DNA of 5,309 nt from an uncultured Collinsella sp. (GTDB lineage: Bacteria; Actinomycetota; Coriobacteriia; Coriobacteriales; Coriobacteriaceae): positions 1-5,309 of the forward strand of contig CAAFMM010000032.1 in the NCBI GenBank assembly GCA_900764025.1. The letters are read 5' to 3'. The translations under genes were made by a program, and so were the position numbers. Of this stretch, positions 5,264 through 5,309 are shown piece after piece (positions within the stretch are counted from its first letter, which is position 1; the number at the start of each line of letters is the position of its first letter). A model generated the notes under the pieces. That model was not told the DNA's origin, ran no database searches, and was given only the letters and a program-made list of their open reading frames with translations.

Positions 5264-5309
5264 TTTATCGCGAGTTCCGCACGAACAGGAGGCCACTTAA
5301 TGTGGCCTC
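5264..5309. repeat. Dispersed repeat core, second copy (cut by window edge)
   Basis: It is identical over 46 of 46 bases and in the same orientation as 512-557, ending inside the GGAGGCCAC/GTGGCCTCC hairpin where the window stops. The left flank differs from that of the first copy beyond the shared TTT, which marks the left edge of the repeat unit. Confidence 0.9.

Overview
This is a GC-rich, gene-dense stretch of bacterial chromosome. Its base composition, the CstA sequence and the style of its intergenic repeats suggest a Coriobacteriia genome, most likely Collinsella. That placement is inference from recall; no marker gene in the window proves it.

Layout. Positions 33-107 encode a complete tRNA-Gln(UUG) on the + strand with CCA in the DNA, followed by a rho-independent terminator at 118-150. 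Positions 153-617 hold no credible protein gene and are packed with structured repeats. First comes a 144-nt self-complementary element (153-296) whose ends copy the T-arm and acceptor end of the tRNA-Gln next door. Next is a near-palindrome with three copies of one half-site (297-356), then a plain stretch with one weak minus-strand terminator. Last is a 137-nt structure (481-617) made of two perfect 34-bp inverted arms around a hairpin core; the first 46 nt of that core recur exactly at the right edge of the window (5264-5309).

Two large genes follow, both on the minus strand. Read in the direction of transcription, cstA (4853 to 2964) comes first. It encodes a CstA-family carbon-starvation (pyruvate or peptide) transporter and ends in a strong terminator at 2887-2924. 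Downstream lies a separately started gene (2784 to 625) for a 719-residue protein with a winged-helix-like N-terminus, a disordered linker of about 300 residues, and a C-terminal Toprim domain of the type in JetD, the nuclease subunit of Wadjet. No jetA, jetB or jetC lies beside it in this window. The strong terminator between the genes argues against a common operon.

Regulation is the richest part. cstA has a good minus-strand promoter (5095-5123) with an operator-like dyad in its spacer. A leader of about 230 nt follows, with a short candidate leader peptide, mutually exclusive hairpins, and a perfect 13-bp intrinsic terminator only 35 bp before the start codon. This points to control of cstA by premature termination; I could not match the leader to a riboswitch class I know.
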